Assembly (NCBI GenBank): GCA_963784415.1
Contig: CAWARK010000001.1
Coordinates: 1 to 64,000, forward strand
Direction: 5' to 3'
DNA: 64,000 nucleotides
DNA from: UBA7672 sp963784415
Lineage (GTDB): Bacteria > Pseudomonadota > Alphaproteobacteria > Caulobacterales > Hyphomonadaceae
Position numbers and translations under genes: made by a program. Under the pieces are notes generated by a model. It saw only the letters and a list, made by a program, of their open reading frames with translations, did no database searches and was not told the DNA's origin. Positions 61,439 to 64,000 of the stretch are shown here, in pieces; the first letter of the stretch is position 1; every line of letters begins with the position of its first letter.

Positions 61439-63989
61439 ATGGCCAACGCCTCCCCGAAGCTCGCCGCACGACACCCCTGGCTCCGCATCGCCCTGCGCGA
61501 ACTCTCGGGCGGCGTGGCGGGCTTCTGGATCTATCTCGCCTGTCTCGCGCTCGGCGCGTGGGCCATCGCGTCGGCGGGCTCCATCACCGACTCGCTGCAG
61601 GCCGGCCTCAGCCGCCAGTCGCACCAGCTGCTCGGGGGCGACGCCGCGATCACGCTCTCCCAGCGCGAGGCCAGCAGCGAACAGCGCGCGTGGATGGATC
61701 AACGCGGGCAGGTGAGCGCCGCCGCCCAGATCGACCTCATGGCCCGCGCCGACAAGGAGGTCATGCAGGTCGATGTGCGCGGCATCGACAACGCCTTTCC
61801 CCTGATCGGCAGCTTCACCTTCGACCGCGACATCGCGCTGCCCGCAGATCCTCGCACGCGACGGCGACTGCCTGGGGCATCGCCGCCAGCGCCAGTCTCG
61901 CGAAGGACCTCAACATCACCGTCGGCGACAGCTTCAGCCTCGGCAGCATCCCCGTCCAGCTCCGCGCCATCCTCACGGCTGAGCCCGACCGCGTCGGCGA
62001 GCCCGGCATGTTCGAGCCGCGCGCCATCATCGCCATCGACGCCCTGCGCGACGCCGGCCAGATGCAGCCCGGCGCGCTGTTCCGCTCCGCCTACCGCATC
62101 CTGCTCAAGCCCGAAGCCGCCGCCAGTTTCGAAGCCGACTTCAACGCGCGCTGGGAATCCGAAGGCCTGCGCTATCGCGGTCCCGACGACGCCATCGATG
62201 GCCTGCGCGCCATGCTCGGCATGCTCAACACCTTCATGACGGTCGTCGGCATCTCCGCCCTCATCGCCGGCGGCGTTGGCGTCAGTCCCAGGCCACCTCC
62301 GCCTTCCTCGACACCCGCCTCGATTCCATCGCCGCCCTGAAGGCCCTCGGCGCAGACGGCGGCACAATCCGCGCCGCCTACGCGCTGCAGCTCGGCGTCC
62401 TCGCCGGCGCAGGCGCACTCGTTGGCATAGTGCTCGGCGCGCTCTCGCCCTGGATCGTCAGCGCGCTGGCAGGCGACGCCATCCCGCTGCCGATGCAGCT
62501 CGGCATCTACCCGCTCGCGCTTCTCAAAGCCTTCGTGCTGACCTTGCTCGCCGCCGCCATGTTCGCCGCCCCGCCGCTCGGCCGCGCCCGCGCGACATCG
62601 CCCGCCGCCCTGTTCCGGCGCGACAGCGGCGACGCGCCCCAGCCCGTGCCCGCCGCCGAGCGCGCCGTCTCCATCATCGCCGCCATCCTGCTTGTTGCGG
62701 TCGCCATGCTCGGTTCGGCCCGGCCCATCATCGTGCTCGGCCTGATGGTCGGCGCCGCCGTCGCGTACCTGATCCTCATCGGCGCAGCGATGCTTGTCCG
62801 CCGTCTCGCCCGCCGCGCCTCGACCCACGTGCGCGGCCGCCTGCGCCTCGTCCTCGCCAGCCTCGGCGGACCCGGCTCGCTCGCGCCCATCGTCGCGCCC
62901 GCCCTTGGCCTCGGCCTCGCGCTCCTGACACTTATCACCGTCGTGCAGGAAAACCTGCTCGGCCAGCTGCGCGACACCGCGCCGGACGAAGCCCCCTCCA
63001 TCATCTTCCGCCAGATCCCCGCCCGCGACGCCGCCCCGTTCGACGCGATGATGAAGTCGTTCGGCGTCGACACCGCCGACCAGATGGCCTACCGCCGCGC
63101 CCCCGTCATCATCGGCCGCGTCACCACCATCAATGGCGAGAAGCTCGTCGAACAGAATGTGCCGGCCGAACAGCGCTGGGTCACGCGCACCGAAATGCCG
63201 ATGACGCTTCTTGCGGAGAAGCCAATCGAGGCCAACCTCACCTCGGGCGCCTGGTGGCCGTCCGACTATTCCGGCCCGCCGCTCGTCTCGGTGGAGGAGG
63301 GCGCCGCCCACGGTCTCGGCCTTTCCGTCGGCGACACCGTCAGCTTCCGCATCTTCACGAAGGAGATCGAGGCGAAGGTCGCCTCCCTCCGCAAGGTCGA
63401 CTGGTCCGGCTTCGGCGCCAACGTCGCCTTCATCCTCTCGCCCGGTTCTGTCGGCGCGTTCCAACCGGCGCAGGCCGCCATCGTCATCGTGCCTGCCGAC
63501 CAGGAAGCCGCCCTCGTCGCGGCCGTAGCGGAACGCTGGCCCAACATACTCGCCTTCCAGGTGCGCAAGACGCTCGAGACCGCCGCCGACCTCTTCGGCC
63601 AGGTCTCCGTCATCGTCACCGCGCTTGCGAGCGTTGTCCTCGCGGCCGGCATCCTCGTCCTCTTCGGCGCCTTTGCGGCAGCCGCCCGCCGCCGCCGCCG
63701 CGAGTCGGCCCTGTTGAAAGTCTTCGGCGCCACGCGCGTTGCGATTCTCTCGCTCTACGCTCTTGAGTTCGCACTTGCGGCATTCCTCGCCGTCGTGCTC
63801 GGAAGCAGTCTGGGTATTGCCTCGGCTCACCCGATTGTGATTCTAGTCTTCGACGCGACCTGGCGCTTTGCATGGTCGCCTGTCGTCACGGTTGCTTTCA
63901 CCACCGTGTTATCCGCAGCGGCGGGCGGCGCCGTTGTCGGTTGGTCGACTTTGTCCCACCGCCCGGCCCACGTATTGCGCTCGTCTTGA
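61439..63989 (+). CDS. FtsX-family ABC transporter permease, YbbP type (two frame breaks)
   Basis: Large permease with FtsX-like domains at both ends (YbbP layout): N-terminal helix LRELSGGVAGFWIYLACLALGAWAIAS, periplasmic MacB-PCD-like part (AITLSQREASS, SLAKDLNITVGDSFSLGSIPVQLRAIL in part), helices near 62220-62600, a second periplasmic region, and C-terminal FtsX helices (RRRESALLKVFGATRVAILSLYALEF). The frame breaks near 61855 and near 62285; one added base at each restores about 850 residues. It probably partners the ATPase at 59438. The gene stops 11 bases before the window end. Confidence 0.87.
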
Positions 63990-64000
63990 AGCTGGGTATG

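Noticed and set aside
2815..62290. Programmed ribosomal frameshifting
   Set aside because: Breaks lie at unrelated sites with no shared slippery heptamer and affect genes not known to use it.
1..64000. tRNA or rRNA genes, CRISPR arrays, IS elements, prophage
   Set aside because: No TpsiC-loop words in tRNA context, no regularly spaced repeats, and no transposase or phage proteins were seen.

Overview
The window is high-GC, densely coded DNA from an alphaproteobacterium. RecA, RF1, AlaRS, S4, NADP-isocitrate dehydrogenase, RimO and a three-part proton-translocating transhydrogenase with a small aa3-oxidase-subunit-IV-like neighbour all look alphaproteobacterial. The many exported lipoproteins, GIN-domain proteins and TTG/GTG starts suggest the Caulobacterales/Hyphomonadaceae side. 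That placement is inference from family resemblance; no rRNA gene is present. I found no tRNA, CRISPR array, IS element, phage or plasmid gene.

Layout. 0.4-8 kb: RhlE-type RNA helicase, TerB/J-domain protein, EamA transporter and peptidoglycan amidase, BLUF photoreceptor, DNA glycosylase, HNH nuclease. 8-16.5 kb: MAPEG protein, an AHSA1/ArsR pair with a palindromic operator, prfA, HtpX, an acyltransferase, several lipoproteins. 16.6-24.8 kb: recA with a candidate SOS site, alaS with a leader hairpin, a chemoreceptor, icd, trmJ. 25-31 kb: M23 peptidase, a BlaI-type repressor followed by an M56 (BlaR1-type) protein with C-terminal ankyrin repeats, a TerC protein. 31-40.5 kb: exported proteins of unknown function in paralogous pairs, rpsD, PPK2, a LuxR regulator, two tandem GIN-domain lipoproteins. 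40.5-48.6 kb: rimO, an acyltransferase, a Tat-lipoprotein aminotransferase, the pnt operon. 48.6-56.7 kb: three PQQ-type quinohemoprotein lipoproteins resembling polyvinyl-alcohol dehydrogenases, with an alpha/beta hydrolase and, on the opposite strand, trhO. 56.8-64 kb: a DUF3089 protein, unknown genes, a DUF3703 protein, and an ABC ATPase and FtsX-type permease.

The dominant oddity is sequence quality or decay. I count 19 frame breaks in 16 genes, including rpsD, icd and rimO, which should be indispensable. Where I could resolve them, each is explained by one extra or one missing base, several in short homopolymers, and correction restores family-typical lengths. The simplest explanation is residual consensus indels from long-read assembly, so broken genes are annotated here as whole loci with the break position given.

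The most interesting intact biology is the cluster of three heme-c/PQQ lipoprotein dehydrogenases, the BlaI/M56-ankyrin signalling pair that lacks a beta-lactamase, two near-identical AT-rich motifs shared by the small-lipoprotein and GIN-lipoprotein promoters, and an exported PLP aminotransferase.
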